A DNA stretch of 64,000 nucleotides from Acidobacteriota bacterium (GCA_018268895.1 JAFDVP010000012.1:248001-312000), one strand, 5' to 3'. Shown: positions 1-9,557, counted from the stretch's first letter. Numbers and translations are program-made. The notes: generated from the letters alone by a model not told the origin.

Positions 1-9
1 TAAAAACAA

Positions 10-624
10 ATGAACTACTTCGAGGTCTTCTCGCTCCCGGCAAAGCTCCACATCGACACGGCTGCGCTCGAAAAGCAGTTCTACGCGCAGAGCCGACGCC
101 TGCACCCCGACCGCTTCGCCTCCCGCCCGCAAGCCGAGCAGGAGGAAGCCCTCCGCCAGTCTTCTCTCCTCAACGACGCCTACCGCACCCTCAAGGACCC
201 CATCCTTCGCACCCAGTATCTTCTCAAGCTCGAAGGCGTTGAGCTGGAGGAGCAATCGAAGGCCGCAACCGACGCCGCCCGCACCTCAGGCGTCGAGAAA
301 AAACAGGTCGTCCCCCCCGAGCTGCTCGAAGAGGTCTTCGATCTCAACATGCAGCTTCAGGAGATGAAGATGGCCAAGCAGATGGGCGATTCCGAGGACG
401 AGCCCGAGCTGCGTCGCAGTCTGATGACCGCAAAAGACGCCTTCGACGCCCGCATGGTCGCTACCCAGACGGAGTTGGAAGGCATGTGGTCGCGCTGGGA
501 CATGGCGCTCGACGCCGGCGATGAAGCCGGTAAAACCAGCGCGCGCGAGGCCATGGTCGCCCTGCTCAACAAGCGGAGCTACCTGCGCAACCTCGTCCGC
601 GACGTCAACGAAGCCCTGGAGTAG
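10..624 (+). CDS. hscB: Fe-S cluster assembly co-chaperone HscB
   Basis: J-domain co-chaperone that brings IscU to HscA and stimulates its ATPase during Fe-S cluster transfer in the cytoplasm. The N-terminal J domain (about residues 1-75) carries the HPD motif inside HPDRF; the rest is the helical HscB C-terminal domain that binds IscU. At 204 residues it is longer than E. coli HscB (171); the extra length is a charged linker after the J domain. The start is the first ATG of the window, and a TAA lies in frame just before it. hscA, its partner, is 1.7 kb downstream rather than adjacent, separated by three unrelated genes. Confidence 0.93.
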   Translation: MNYFEVFSLPAKLHIDTAALEKQFYAQSRRLHPDRFASRPQAEQEEALRQSSLLNDAYRTLKDPILRTQYLLKLEGVELEEQSKAATDAARTSGVEKKQVVPPELLEEVFDLNMQLQEMKMAKQMGDSEDEPELRRSLMTAKDAFDARMVATQTELEGMWSRWDMALDAGDEAGKTSAREAMVALLNKRSYLRNLVRDVNEALE

Positions 625-638
625 ACTCCACCAAATTT

Positions 639-690
639 GTCACCCTGAGCGAAGCGGCGCAGCCGCGAAGTCGAAGGACCTGCATTTTTG
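639..690. repeat. Dispersed palindromic repeat, family R1 (GTCGAAGGACCTGC type)
   Basis: Intergenic unit just after hscB, with CCTGAGCGAAG near its start, a GCGGC-GCA-GCCGC hairpin, and GTCGAAGGACCTGC at its end. The same ending occurs near 27379 and 49154, and related units ending GAAGAATCCCTGTA occur near 17273, 31301 and 57626. The unit probably forms an RNA hairpin and may act as a 3' end or stabiliser; that role is inferred. Confidence 0.7.
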
Positions 691-763
691 CTTCCTGATT
701 ACAGATGTTCGGGTGCCCCATCCTTGCCGCATGGCAAGGGTGGGATGAACTTTGTCCAGGGAG

Positions 764-1261
764 TCAAACAGTCGCGGCTATCCGTTCCACCTGCTGCAAA
801 TGGTTGATGTCATGCCCAGCCATGGTTTCCACGATCGTCCACAGCGTCATGGTTCCCCGCTCAGGGTGCGTCGTCGGACGATGCCGATCAGCCTCGGTAA
901 CGGTCGTCAGCAGCTTCAGGTTCCAGTTTCTTGCAGCGGTAAACAGGGCGAGCCCTGAAGCGATGTCGTAGGAGGCGTACCGTTCTCCCCACTTCGTCTG
1001 GTCGAACGGCTGAATCACAGGATGATCTTCAGCCAGCGTCTGGCGAAGCCGAAACGAGAACACCTGCTCGCAGTCGGCCAGGTGCGCAACGATCTCGCGA
1101 ATACTCCACTTGCCAGGCGCCGGAGCGCGGTCTATGTGAGCCGCTGACAGCGGGTCGATCAGCGAGTGTAGCAACTCGGAGGTCACGGTGATGACAGGTA
1201 TCGGATCCTGCCCACCGAGATAGACGGCATACGGGTTCAGTTCCATATGCGACGGTAACAT
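764..1261 (-). CDS. DinB-family (DinB_2) metal-binding protein
   Basis: Predicted four-helix-bundle DinB_2 protein of 165 residues. Conserved features seen are WSIREIVAHLADCE near residue 50-65 and GHDINHLQQ near the C-terminus, which supply the usual metal-binding histidines. Family members include thiol-dependent transferases and many stress-linked proteins of unknown reaction, so no substrate is assigned. Two in-frame ATGs (1261 and 1246) are possible starts and neither has a strong ribosome site. A second, unrelated DinB protein sits at 60716. It is one of three genes separating hscB from hscA. Confidence 0.8.
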   Translation of the reverse strand: MLPSHMELNPYAVYLGGQDPIPVITVTSELLHSLIDPLSAAHIDRAPAPGKWSIREIVAHLADCEQVFSFRLRQTLAEDHPVIQPFDQTKWGERYASYDIASGLALFTAARNWNLKLLTTVTEADRHRPTTHPERGTMTLWTIVETMAGHDINHLQQVERIAATV

Positions 1262-1303
1262 GTCTGGCCGCTGTTTATTCCATTGCCATTCAAGACGCTT
1301 TAG

Positions 1304-1732
1304 CTATGTGACAGACTGCCAGGGGTTATACGACCCCACGCTCCACACATGGCCCTCAGGATCGCGGCAGGTAAAGCCGCGGCCACCGTAGTCCATGTCC
1401 TGGATATCGAGGACTATCTCCGCCCCCGCGGCCTTCGCCGTCGCATAGACAGCGTCCGCATCGGGAACTACAAGGCAGATGCTCTGCGTGCTGCGCCGCC
1501 CGGTCTCATCCGGCATAGCCATCAGCTTTGCATACTCGCCGCCGTTATCGGCGGAACCCAGCATGATCATGCCACCGCCATAGGTAAGCTGCGCATGAGC
1601 CACCGCGTTGCCTTCACCCATGTAGACGGCGTGTTTCTCCAGCCCAAAGGCGCGAACGAGCCAGTCGATAGCCGCAAGTGCATTGCGGTAACGGAGACAC
1701 GGAATCAGGGTGGAGGGGGTCTGTGTACTCAT
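1304..1732 (-). CDS. VOC-family (glyoxalase-fold) protein
   Basis: Single-domain vicinal-oxygen-chelate protein of about 142 residues with the paired beta-alpha-beta-beta-beta pattern. It opens with LIPCLRYRNALAAIDWL and ends with DPEGHVWSVGSYNPW, typical of the PhnB-like / bleomycin-resistance-like branch. The reaction cannot be deduced from sequence; annotation as a drug-resistance protein would be over-reading. The ATG at 1732 gives MSTQTPS; an in-frame ATG at 1744 is the alternative. It is divergent from the SMR transporter. Confidence 0.85.
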   Translation of the reverse strand: MSTQTPSTLIPCLRYRNALAAIDWLVRAFGLEKHAVYMGEGNAVAHAQLTYGGGMIMLGSADNGGEYAKLMAMPDETGRRSTQSICLVVPDADAVYATAKAAGAEIVLDIQDMDYGGRGFTCRDPEGHVWSVGSYNPWQSVT

Positions 1733-1811
1733 ACAGTCCATCATCCTACGCAGCGAGTAACGATGCTGGCAAAATAAGATGCCACGCGCTGGAACCGGGG
1801 GAAAATGAAGT

Positions 1812-2141
1812 ATGAACTATCTCTGGCTTGCTGCCGCCATCTGTAGCGAGGTCTTCGCCACCTCTTCCCTGAAGGCCTCCGAGGGATTCACGCGCCTGTT
1901 CCCCTCCATCGCTGTCATCGCTGGCTACGGAGCGGCCTTCTACTGCCTCTCGCAGACGCTCAGGACAATCCCGATCGGCGTCGCCTACGCCATCTGGTCC
2001 GGGCTCGGTACTGTGTTGATTGCGCTCGTGGGAGTCGTGCTTTATAGGCAGGTACTGGATCGTGCAGCGCTTCTGGGCATGACCCTCATCATCGCCGGAG
2101 TCCTGGTCATGAACCTGTTCTCCAAGTCGACGGCGCACTGA
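1812..2141 (+). CDS. Small multidrug resistance (SMR) family transporter
   Basis: 109-residue inner-membrane protein with four predicted helices, the full length of EmrE/QacE-type proton-coupled exporters. The essential membrane glutamate is present near residue 13 in ICSEVFATSSLKASEGF, and helix 3 has the GVAYAIWSGLGTV signature that forms the dimer interface. Substrates of the family are quaternary ammonium or guanidinium compounds; which applies here is unknown. It ends 187 bases before hscA and is unrelated to Fe-S assembly. Confidence 0.9.
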   Translation: MNYLWLAAAICSEVFATSSLKASEGFTRLFPSIAVIAGYGAAFYCLSQTLRTIPIGVAYAIWSGLGTVLIALVGVVLYRQVLDRAALLGMTLIIAGVLVMNLFSKSTAH

Positions 2142-2328
2142 GGACGCCGCTATCTCTGCACGTGCGGTGATCGCTCAAGTAAGGCATGGCACCAGCCTCT
2201 AACGGCAGGCATCTAACTAACATATGCACCGGCGACGCCGCGATTGTAGGACAATAGAAGGATTGCGATAAAGGTCTCAGATAGACCGCGAAACCGGGAC
2301 AAATAGACCCGAAGCAAGGATATTTTTG

Positions 2329-4332
2329 ATGGCTGAAGAGCGTGTGGTTGGAATCGACCTGGGGACGACGAACTCCCTGGTGGCGTATATGCAGGGCGAG
2401 ACGCCGACGGTGATTCCCGGTGAAGACGGAGACCGCCTCGTGCCCTCGGTGGTGGCATGGACCGATGACGGCGCGGCGGTGGGCAATGCCGCGCGCGCGA
2501 CGCTGCTCGAGGACGCCGCCAGCGCGGTGTATTCGGCAAAGCGGCTGATGGGACGCGACGCCGAGGACGTGAAGGACGAGCTGAAGCTGTTTCCCTTCAA
2601 GCTGGCCGACGATCTGAAGCCGGGCGAGGTGCTGCGCCTAAGCGTGGGCGGGCTGATGCTGACGCCGCCGGAGATATCCGCGCATGTGCTGATGCAGTTG
2701 AAGAAGAACGCAGAGCGGTTCTTCGGCGGCCCCGTGACGAAGGCCGTGATTACCGTGCCGGCTTACTTCAACGATGCGCAGCGGCAGGCCACGAAGGACG
2801 CGGGAAGAATAGCCGGCCTCGAGGTGCTGCGTCTGGTGAACGAGCCCACGGCCGCGGCGCTCGCCTATGGGTTGCAGAAGAACAAAGACGGCCTGATCGC
2901 GGTCTACGACTTCGGCGGCGGCACCTTCGACATCTCGATCCTGAAGCTGCATGAGGGCATCTTCGAGGTCATCGCCACGGGCGGCGATACGCACCTGGGC
3001 GGCGACGACATCGACAACCTGCTGATTGCAATTGCTATCGACGACATCGCCGGAGACCTGGGAGAAGACGTCAGCGGCAACGGCGAGGCGGTGCAGGCGA
3101 TCCGCAAGGCGGTGATCGAAGCGAAGATCTGGCTCTCGGCGAACGAAGATGCGCGGTTGGATGTGACGCTTCCTAGCGGCAAACGCTACACGCGCGAGAT
3201 CTCGCGGGAGCAGTTCGAAGGGCTGATCGCGAGCGTAATCGCTCGTACGGCAGCGCCCTGCAAGCAGGCTTTGAAGGATGCGGGGATTGAAACTGCGGCG
3301 ATCGATGAGGTGGTGCTGGTCGGCGGGTCGACTCGCATACCGGCGGTGCGGAAACTGGTGGACGACGTCTTCGGGCTGAGCGCGCGCGGGAAGAAGCCGC
3401 ACACGGAGCTGAATCCGGATGAGGTCGTGGCATTGGGCGCGGCGGTGCAGGCGCAGATCCTCGCAGGCGGTTCAAAGGTAACGGAAGACCTGTTGCTGCT
3501 CGATGTCACCCCGCTGTCGCTGGGAATCGAGGCGCTGGGCGGCGTGGTGGCGAAGATCATTCAGCGCAACTCAACCATACCGGCGAGCGCGACGGAGCAC
3601 TTCACCACGGGCGTGGACGGGCAGACGAATGTGGCGATCCACGTAGTGCAGGGCGAGCGCGAGCTGGCGAAGGACTGCCGGTCACTCGCGCGCTTCGACC
3701 TGAAGGGGATTCCGCCGATGGTGGCGGGGCTGCCGCGTATCGAGGTGAAGTTTCTGATCGACGCCAACGGCATCCTGCACGTCAGCGCGCGCGAACAGCG
3801 CAGCGGTAAGGAGGCCGAGGTAGAGGTGAAGCCCACCTACGGCCTTACCGACGAGCAGGTGGAGGAGATGATCCTGTCGTCGTTCGACAACGCCGAGGAA
3901 GACATCCAGGCGCGGCAGGTGATCGAAGCCAAGAATGAGGCGGAGACAATTCTCGCTGCAGTCGAAAAGGGCAGAAAGCACGAGGCATGGCAGCGGCTCT
4001 CGTCCGATGAGATTGCGCAGATCGACGAGGCGGAAGGCGGGCTGAAGGCCTCTGTCAACGGCGACGACTACAAACTCATCCGCGCAGCGATCGAGCGGCT
4101 CGACAGGTCCACCCGCCGGTTTGCCGAGCTCATGATGGACTCTGCAGTAACCGGAGCTCTGGGCGGGAAGACGATGCAGGCCGCAGGTGAGAGCATAGGA
4201 GAAGGGCCTTCAGCGCCGCACCCGTTTGCGAAGGCGGACATCGACAGCTCCCCCGCGGCAAAGGCTGCGGCTGAAAAGATCGAGGAGTCGGTGAAGGACG
4301 AAGAGACTCCCGGCGAATCAACTGAAGATTGA
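2329..4332 (+). CDS. hscA: Fe-S assembly Hsp70 chaperone HscA
   Basis: Specialised Hsp70 that binds the LPPVK motif of IscU and drives cluster release with HscB. The N-terminal nucleotide-binding domain begins with GIDLGTTNS (residues 7-15) and includes [13 protein letters not shown]; the substrate-binding domain follows near residue 390. It is 667 residues, longer than E. coli HscA (616), with an Ala/Glu-rich acidic tail. The ATG at 2329 follows AAGGA at 2316-2320; an in-frame TTG directly before it is unlikely. fdx begins 16 bases after its stop and iscX follows, so the three are probably cotranscribed. A general DnaK is less likely given these neighbours. Confidence 0.95.
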   Translation: MAEERVVGIDLGTTNSLVAYMQGETPTVIPGEDGDRLVPSVVAWTDDGAAVGNAARATLLEDAASAVYSAKRLMGRDAEDVKDELKLFPFKLADDLKPGEVLRLSVGGLMLTPPEISAHVLMQLKKNAERFFGGPVTKAVITVPAYFNDAQRQATKDAGRIAGLEVLRLVNEPTAAALAYGLQKNKDGLIAVYDFGGGTFDISILKLHEGIFEVIATGGDTHLGGDDIDNLLIAIAIDDIAGDLGEDVSGNGEAVQAIRKAVIEAKIWLSANEDARLDVTLPSGKRYTREISREQFEGLIASVIARTAAPCKQALKDAGIETAAIDEVVLVGGSTRIPAVRKLVDDVFGLSARGKKPHTELNPDEVVALGAAVQAQILAGGSKVTEDLLLLDVTPLSLGIEALGGVVAKIIQRNSTIPASATEHFTTGVDGQTNVAIHVVQGERELAKDCRSLARFDLKGIPPMVAGLPRIEVKFLIDANGILHVSAREQRSGKEAEVEVKPTYGLTDEQVEEMILSSFDNAEEDIQARQVIEAKNEAETILAAVEKGRKHEAWQRLSSDEIAQIDEAEGGLKASVNGDDYKLIRAAIERLDRSTRRFAELMMDSAVTGALGGKTMQAAGESIGEGPSAPHPFAKADIDSSPAAKAAAEKIEESVKDEETPGESTED

Positions 4333-4348
4333 TGGAAAGAAAAGGGCT

Positions 4349-4780
4349 ATGAGCGAAGTGAATAAGAACGAAGTTGTCGATCTGTCAAAGCCCGCGGGCG
4401 AGGACATGGTTCGCGTGACCTTTCTGCCGGAGGGGCGAACGGTGGAATTTAAATTCGATTCCCTGCCCTACGAGGGACATGGCGAGCCGATGTCGTTTCT
4501 CGACGTGGCGGAAAACTACGAGATCTTTCTCGACCATGCCTGCGGTGGCGTTTGCGCCTGCACAACGTGTCACCTGCACATCAAGGAAGGTGCCAGCGGC
4601 ATCAGCGAGCCCGAAGACAAGGAGCTGGACCGCATGGAGACCGCCGCCGACGTGCAGCTGAACTCGCGGCTGGGATGCCAGGCCATCATCGAAAAGCCCG
4701 GAACGTATGTCGTCGAAATTCCGAAGTGGAACCGCAACTACGTGCAGGAAGGCAAGCCTTCCCATGGGCCGGGAGCCTGA
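4349..4780 (+). CDS. fdx: ISC-type [2Fe-2S] ferredoxin Fdx
   Basis: Electron-transfer ferredoxin of the ISC pathway, thought to supply electrons for cluster assembly on IscU. Cluster ligands are visible as Cys65, Cys71, Cys74 (C-x5-C-x2-C in HACGGVCACTTCH) and Cys110 in RLGCQAI; the additional Cys69 matches the extra cysteine of E. coli Fdx. The 143-residue length exceeds E. coli Fdx (111) because of an N-terminal extension of about 20 residues. It sits between hscA and iscX in the classical order. Confidence 0.95.
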   Translation: MSEVNKNEVVDLSKPAGEDMVRVTFLPEGRTVEFKFDSLPYEGHGEPMSFLDVAENYEIFLDHACGGVCACTTCHLHIKEGASGISEPEDKELDRMETAADVQLNSRLGCQAIIEKPGTYVVEIPKWNRNYVQEGKPSHGPGA

Positions 4781-4832
4781 GGACAGGCGGTTGCTATTTC
4801 ATTTTTTGATTCCTTGTGAGGAGGAGATGACG

Positions 4833-5048
4833 ATGCCACGCGAGATTAACTGGACGGACTCTGAAGAGATCGGCATTCAATTGCAGGAGAAGTTCCCTGA
4901 GGTCGACCCCTACACGGTGCGATTCACCGACCTGCATCGCTACGTGACGGAACTTCCCGGCTTTGTGGGCGATCCGGCAAAGTCGAACGAGGGGATTCTG
5001 GAGGCCATCCAGACGGCGTGGCACGAAGAGTACGAGGACGCAAAGTAA
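4833..5048 (+). CDS. iscX: Fe-S assembly modulator IscX
   Basis: 71-residue acidic protein that in E. coli binds IscS and iron and modulates cluster assembly. It closely follows the family pattern: NWTDSEEIGIQL near the start, VDPYTVRFTDLH in the middle and SNEGILEAIQTAW at the end. The start at 4833 was chosen because AGGAGG at 4819-4824 lies 8 bases upstream; the ATG at 4827 is too close to it. It is last in the hscA-fdx-iscX block. Confidence 0.94.
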   Translation: MPREINWTDSEEIGIQLQEKFPEVDPYTVRFTDLHRYVTELPGFVGDPAKSNEGILEAIQTAWHEEYEDAK

Positions 5049-5101
5049 ACGCTCCCGGCCGATGCGCCGTGTTACGGTAAGCTCGGAGCGCGAATGCGGA
5101 A

Positions 5102-6127
5102 TTGAACACCGGGCGACAAGGGCGAATCCTGCAGTTGGACGGTGTGCGCGCGCTCGCCATCACAGCCGTCTTTCTTCATCATGCCTTTAAAATCAGGCTG
5201 CTTTGGATGGGGGTCGATCTCTTCTTCATCCTGTCGGGCTTCCTGATCACAGGAATTCTCCTGCAACATAAGACACAGCCCATCGGCCAGTACTTCGCCG
5301 AGTTCTACAAACGGCGTGTGCGCCGCATCCTGCCTCCCTATCTTCTACTTCTCGTGGTCACGACGATTCTTCTGGGCACTGCGTGGATGAAGTACGCCTA
5401 TCTGTACGTGATGCTGATGAACGTCATCCGCGCGTTATCTCTGCCGCGTCCGCAGACGTTGGAGGTGCTCTGGTCGCTGGCGGTGGAAGAGCAGTTCTAC
5501 CTGGTGTGGCCCTTTGCGGTGTACCTGTTGAGCGAAGCTGCCCTCGCCCGGTCCGCTGCCGCGCTTGTTGTGCTTGTCCCCATCATGCGCTGGGTATGCA
5601 CGCCGCTATTCACGACACACTGGCCTATCTACAGCCTGACTCCGTTTCGCATGGACCTGCTGCTGGTTGGCGCGCTGCTGGCGCTGGCCTGGATCCATCA
5701 TCGCCGGACGATCGAGCGATACGGCCAGTATGGTCTCGCGCTCGTGCCTGTTGCCGTGGGAGTCCTGTTGTTCCTGTCGAGTCGATACCACGTGACGACC
5801 AACGACAATACGCCCCTCGCCAACACAGCGATCTATGAAGCGAGCCTGATTGGGTGCACAGGAATCATGCTATGGGCACTGAGTGGGCACTGGGTTGGCG
5901 TGCTGACGTTGAAGCCGGTGACATATCTCGGTCGCATCAGCTACACGGTGTATCTGATCCACGTGACGGCGCTCTACCTGGCGGGGAAGGCGTTCCACAA
6001 CACGTGGAGCATCGCAGGTGCGGCTGTCGTAGTGACTTTGGCCTATGCTGCTCTCTCATGGCGCTTCATCGAACTTCCGCTGCTGGGATGGAAACCGAAG
6101 GAGTCTTCGGCGCTGATGACGAAGTGA
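5102..6127 (+). CDS. OafA/YrhL-type membrane acyltransferase
   Basis: Integral-membrane acyltransferase 3 family protein of 341 residues with about ten predicted helices. Signatures seen are LDGVRALAITAVFLHH at the N-terminus (the conserved His is in FLHH), GVDLFFILSGFLIT, an RRVRRILPPY loop and WSLAVEEQFYLVWP. Family members O-acetylate cell-surface sugars or peptidoglycan; the acceptor here is unknown. Translation appears to begin at TTG 5102 after GGAG; the nearby ATG at 5094 meets a stop after three codons. It converges with murJ, leaving nine bases between them. Confidence 0.88.
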   Translation: MNTGRQGRILQLDGVRALAITAVFLHHAFKIRLLWMGVDLFFILSGFLITGILLQHKTQPIGQYFAEFYKRRVRRILPPYLLLLVVTTILLGTAWMKYAYLYVMLMNVIRALSLPRPQTLEVLWSLAVEEQFYLVWPFAVYLLSEAALARSAAALVVLVPIMRWVCTPLFTTHWPIYSLTPFRMDLLLVGALLALAWIHHRRTIERYGQYGLALVPVAVGVLLFLSSRYHVTTNDNTPLANTAIYEASLIGCTGIMLWALSGHWVGVLTLKPVTYLGRISYTVYLIHVTALYLAGKAFHNTWSIAGAAVVVTLAYAALSWRFIELPLLGWKPKESSALMTK

Positions 6128-6136
6128 TCTTATGCA

Positions 6137-7726
6137 CTAAAGGCGCGCGCGAAGTTGCTGCAGCAGATGAGACCCGGTAAGACGCAGCACCAGCGCGGCA
6201 AGCGAAGCCCAGACCAGCGTGCCTGCGGCAATCTGAACAAGATCGGCAGAATGACTATGAGACAGGTGGATGGCCTGTGTCACGCCCCATGCTCCCGCTA
6301 AAGCAATACACGCCGCCACAAGTGCACGGCTGAGTTCTCCGCCCTCAAGGCCAGAGAGTCGAACGAGCTTTCTTCGATGCAATAGTGTGGCGAGGGTCAG
6401 GGTCTGGATGACGATGCCGATATCGGAGGCGATGGTTAGTCCTATGAGACCGCTGTTGCGGAACAGAATGCTGTAAACGGGGATTGAGAGAAGGGTGATG
6501 ATCCATCCTGCCGTCGCGGGAGTTACCGTATTTTCGGCGGCATAGAACCCGCGCGCATAGATTCCCTGCGCGGCCCAGAAGGCGATCGACAGCGCGAAGA
6601 CGGTGAAGTAGATCGCGGTGTCGTGAGCGTCCTGCGGCGTAAACGAGCCTCCGCGAAAGAGGTCGACGATCGGAGCGGCCAGGCCAATCATCCACGCCCC
6701 CAGCAGGAGCGAAGCGGCAATCACTCGTGAGACCGCCCGGTTGACCGCGTCAGCAAACTCCACATGCCGGTTCTGGCTAAAGAGCGAAGAGAAGAACGGA
6801 AGCGATGCCGCGCCCGCCGCCTGGCCGAGGATTCCCATGGGCGCGATAAAAAGTGTCTTGGCCACCATAAGGCGCGTGATTCCACCCGCATCGTTGGAAG
6901 CAAAGTAGCTGAGTATCCATTTATCGGCCGTCACGAGCGAGACACCAATCATCAGGGGAAACGTAAGCCGCAGCCACTCCAGAAAGGCCGGGTGGCGGAT
7001 GTTGAGGATGGGGTAATAGCGCAGACCATCGCGCATTGCTCCAAAAGCAGTCAGGAGCGCGGGGCCCAGAATCACTCCCGCGAGAACACCGATGGCAAGC
7101 GAGTAAATCCCGAGCCGTTGGTGCAAAAAAACAGCTCCGAGGATGATGCCGAGGTTATAGATGAGCGGCGTGATGGCCTGGTAGATGAAGATCTTTCTGA
7201 CAAGAAGACGCGAACCGATCACTCCGCCGATAAAAAAGAAAAGCTGTGCAGGCAGCAGGATGCGCGTCAGCGAGGTACAAAGGGCAGCCTCGCGGGGAGC
7301 GAAACCGCGAAAGGCTACGCGCGTATAAAGCGGCGCGAATATCTCGGCCAAAACAATGCCCGCGCTCAGCACAACGATCATGGCGTTCAGCACAATGGAG
7401 AGCGCCCGGTCGCCGCCCTCCTCATCGCCCTGCGCGCGATAGCGGTTGAGGATGGTGACGAGCGAGATCGAAGCGACGCCGCCTACAAGAAAATAGGCCA
7501 CCATGTCGGGGAGCTGAAAGGCGGCGTTATAGGCGTCCGTCTCCGGGCCGGCTCCGAAGATGTAGTTGATGTACTTGGTGCGCACCAGGCCAAGAACGCC
7601 GGAAAACAACGTCGAAAGCATCAGCAGAACGGTTGCGGAAAACGCGCTGTGCGATGCCGAAGGGCGCAGGAAGGCAAGCGGGTTGCGGGAATTCTGCTTC
7701 GGGATGGACTCTTCGCCTGCGCTCAC
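6137..7726 (-). CDS. murJ: Lipid II flippase MurJ (MviN family)
   Basis: 529-residue MOP-superfamily membrane protein with about 14 predicted helices. It moves lipid II across the inner membrane for peptidoglycan synthesis. Typical features are the early LSTLFSGVLGLVRTKYINYIF segment, the DAYNAAFQLPDM stretch, and GGVASISLVTILNR. No other cell-wall gene is adjacent. Other MOP flippases (O-antigen or colanic acid) are possible but the N-terminal pattern fits MviN better. Confidence 0.88.
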   Translation of the reverse strand: MSAGEESIPKQNSRNPLAFLRPSASHSAFSATVLLMLSTLFSGVLGLVRTKYINYIFGAGPETDAYNAAFQLPDMVAYFLVGGVASISLVTILNRYRAQGDEEGGDRALSIVLNAMIVVLSAGIVLAEIFAPLYTRVAFRGFAPREAALCTSLTRILLPAQLFFFIGGVIGSRLLVRKIFIYQAITPLIYNLGIILGAVFLHQRLGIYSLAIGVLAGVILGPALLTAFGAMRDGLRYYPILNIRHPAFLEWLRLTFPLMIGVSLVTADKWILSYFASNDAGGITRLMVAKTLFIAPMGILGQAAGAASLPFFSSLFSQNRHVEFADAVNRAVSRVIAASLLLGAWMIGLAAPIVDLFRGGSFTPQDAHDTAIYFTVFALSIAFWAAQGIYARGFYAAENTVTPATAGWIITLLSIPVYSILFRNSGLIGLTIASDIGIVIQTLTLATLLHRRKLVRLSGLEGGELSRALVAACIALAGAWGVTQAIHLSHSHSADLVQIAAGTLVWASLAALVLRLTGSHLLQQLRARL

Positions 7727-7791
7727 GTCGATAACGCCATTCTATCGGCGGGGCCGATACCGGCGGGATAGCACGGCGTATTCGTCTGCCA

Positions 7792-8145
7792 TCACTTCTC
7801 CGGCACCGATTTCTTGTCGTCCGGGTCGAGGACCATCCGTTCAGCAGGCTCGGTCCAATTCTTTTCCGAGGAGCTGCTGCGCCTGCGGCGTCCGTGGCTG
7901 GTGCTTGAAGAAAACGAAAGCGCCGCCACCGTGAAGCTGACAAGCTGACGCCGCGCGCAGCGCAGACACCGGACCGGATAGCGCATGAACAGTATCTGGC
8001 GCAGATCGTACTGGCGAAGACGCGACCGGCGAAGCTCCTCTCCCTGGCAGAACTGGCAACGGATAGGAACGGCGATGCGAGGCGGGAGCAGCGCACCCTG
8101 CCCTCCCGGTTCGCGGCGGCTGCGGTTCTTTGGAGGAGGAGGCAT
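7792..8145 (-). CDS. Small basic zinc-ribbon protein downstream of the MerR gene
   Basis: 117-residue protein of unknown function. Two CxxC knuckles, CQFC and CLRC, lie about 32 residues apart and flank a basic stretch (RRSRLRQYDLRQILF), suggesting one zinc ribbon. A short hydrophobic or low-complexity stretch and a Ser/Arg-rich part follow. The ATG lies three bases past the stop of the MerR gene, so the two are almost certainly cotranscribed and translationally coupled. No enzymatic motif is seen. Confidence 0.68.
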   Translation of the reverse strand: MPPPPKNRSRREPGGQGALLPPRIAVPIRCQFCQGEELRRSRLRQYDLRQILFMRYPVRCLRCARRQLVSFTVAALSFSSSTSHGRRRRSSSSEKNWTEPAERMVLDPDDKKSVPEK

Positions 8146-8148
8146 TGT

Positions 8149-8688
8149 TTAGCCGCGCGGCGCGGCAGGTCCCGGCGGCATATCGAAGAGCTTGTCCGTC
8201 GCCGGTCTGCGATTGGCAGCGTTCGCGCGCGCAGAGGTCGTACGCGGCGAGCGAATGCTCTGCAACGTGCGCGCGGGCGGATTGGAAAGATGTGCAAGCA
8301 GGTCGCGGAGATCTTTCTGCAGACGTTTGAGCTGAGGCACATGCGCCGAAGGCGAGTGGGCCTCCATGCCAAGCGGGAGCTGCGAGGGGGCCTTCGAGCG
8401 GTGCTCAATCTTGATCACCTGGCGCGCGCCAGGAATGGTGTATCCCTCGTCGTAGAGCAGCGATTTGATATGCAGCACCGCCTCAACATCGCGGCGCCGG
8501 TAGAGCCGCTGGCCCGTGCCACCCTTGTGCGGCTTCAATTGCGGAAACTCACTCTCCCAAAAGCGCAGGACGTAGGCCGGCACATCGCACAGGCGTGAGA
8601 CTTCGCCGATGCGGAAGTAGAGCTTGTCCGGAATTTCCGACGCGCCGGGTGGTTGGGTGTTTTTGCGAATTGGCTGGTGCTGCGCCAT
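8149..8688 (-). CDS. MerR-family transcriptional regulator
   Basis: 179-residue DNA-binding protein. The winged HTH occupies about residues 20-90 (YFRIGEVSRLCDVPAYVLRF, then LYRRRDVEAVLHIKSLLYDE), the arrangement typical of MerR proteins that recognise a spaced -10/-35 promoter. The C-terminal region is predicted helix for dimerisation with a disordered Ala/Arg-rich tail and no cysteine metal-binding set, so the ligand is unknown. The ATG at 8688 has GGAG about ten bases upstream; longer in-frame readings lack such support. It is coupled to the zinc-ribbon gene after it. Confidence 0.87.
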   Translation of the reverse strand: MAQHQPIRKNTQPPGASEIPDKLYFRIGEVSRLCDVPAYVLRFWESEFPQLKPHKGGTGQRLYRRRDVEAVLHIKSLLYDEGYTIPGARQVIKIEHRSKAPSQLPLGMEAHSPSAHVPQLKRLQKDLRDLLAHLSNPPARTLQSIRSPRTTSARANAANRRPATDKLFDMPPGPAAPRG

Positions 8689-8939
8689 GCCAAAAGCTCC
8701 AGGGGGCTGACTGGACCCTGCCGTCAGTATAGAGCAACCCGTCAATTCAAGCGATGCAGTATCTGATTGAAAATACTTTGACCGGTGGTTCCTTCGCCCA
8801 TCGGGAGAAGGTGAGCTTTTCCTCCCCCTGAGGCCGCGTTTGTGATGAAATGGCAGGCACGCCACAAACGATAGTAACGCAGAAGGAACTCCCGGACCGG
8901 ATGAAGCGTAGTGTCTTCCGGATGGAAAGGTTGAGTGAC

Positions 8940-9557
8940 ATGGGCACGAAGCAAAAGCTACTGGCAACCGTCGTCCTGGCCACCGCCGCGATCAGCGGCT
9001 GTCGCGTGGAAAAGCACAAGAACGGCGACAACAAGGATGTAAGCGTTGCCACGCCATTCGGCGGCGTCAAGGTAAAGACCAATGATGCCGCGGGAGTCGA
9101 GGGTATTGGCCTGCCCGTCTACCCCGGCGCCGAGTTGGTCAAAAAGAAGGACAAGGACAACGGCTCCGCAGACGTCAACCTGAGCTTCGGCAAGTTCCAG
9201 TTGCGCGTCAAAGCGGCAAGCTACAGGACCCCCGACACGCCGGAGCAGGTAAACTCGTTTTATCGCGACGCCCTGAAGCAATATGGCTCGGTCATTCAGT
9301 GCAACCACGACCAGCCGGTTGGAACGCCCACTCGAACGGAAGAGGGTCTCACCTGTTCCGAGAACGACAAGAAGCACATCGATGTCGATACAGGATCATC
9401 GACCTCAGGCAAGATCGAACTGAAGGCTGGATCGAAGCAGCATCAGCACATCGTCGCCATCGAACCGGAGAACTCCGGGACGAAGTTTGGCCTGGTTGCG
9501 CTCGATCTTCCCATCGGCCTTTCAGGCGGAAACAGCGATCCTGACGCGCGGCAATAA
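8940..9557 (+). CDS. Predicted lipoprotein of unknown function
   Basis: 205-residue envelope protein. The N-terminus is a lipoprotein signal ending in the lipobox AISGC at about residues 15-19, so the mature protein should be lipid-anchored. After a Lys/Asp-rich linker comes a globular region with YPGAELV and a segment about oxidised-looking spacing QVNSFYRDALKQYG, resembling domains of unknown function in acidobacterial secreted proteins. The ATG at 8940 has AAGG nine bases upstream and gives a proper signal; earlier in-frame starts would bury it. The role is not known. Confidence 0.78.
   Translation: MGTKQKLLATVVLATAAISGCRVEKHKNGDNKDVSVATPFGGVKVKTNDAAGVEGIGLPVYPGAELVKKKDKDNGSADVNLSFGKFQLRVKAASYRTPDTPEQVNSFYRDALKQYGSVIQCNHDQPVGTPTRTEEGLTCSENDKKHIDVDTGSSTSGKIELKAGSKQHQHIVAIEPENSGTKFGLVALDLPIGLSGGNSDPDARQ

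Noticed and set aside
1304..1732. Bleomycin resistance protein
   Set aside because: The VOC fold alone does not define a reaction, and no resistance context exists.
6764..7771. A 335-codon frame opposite murJ
   Set aside because: Sequence is charged and featureless while the minus strand encodes a clear MurJ.
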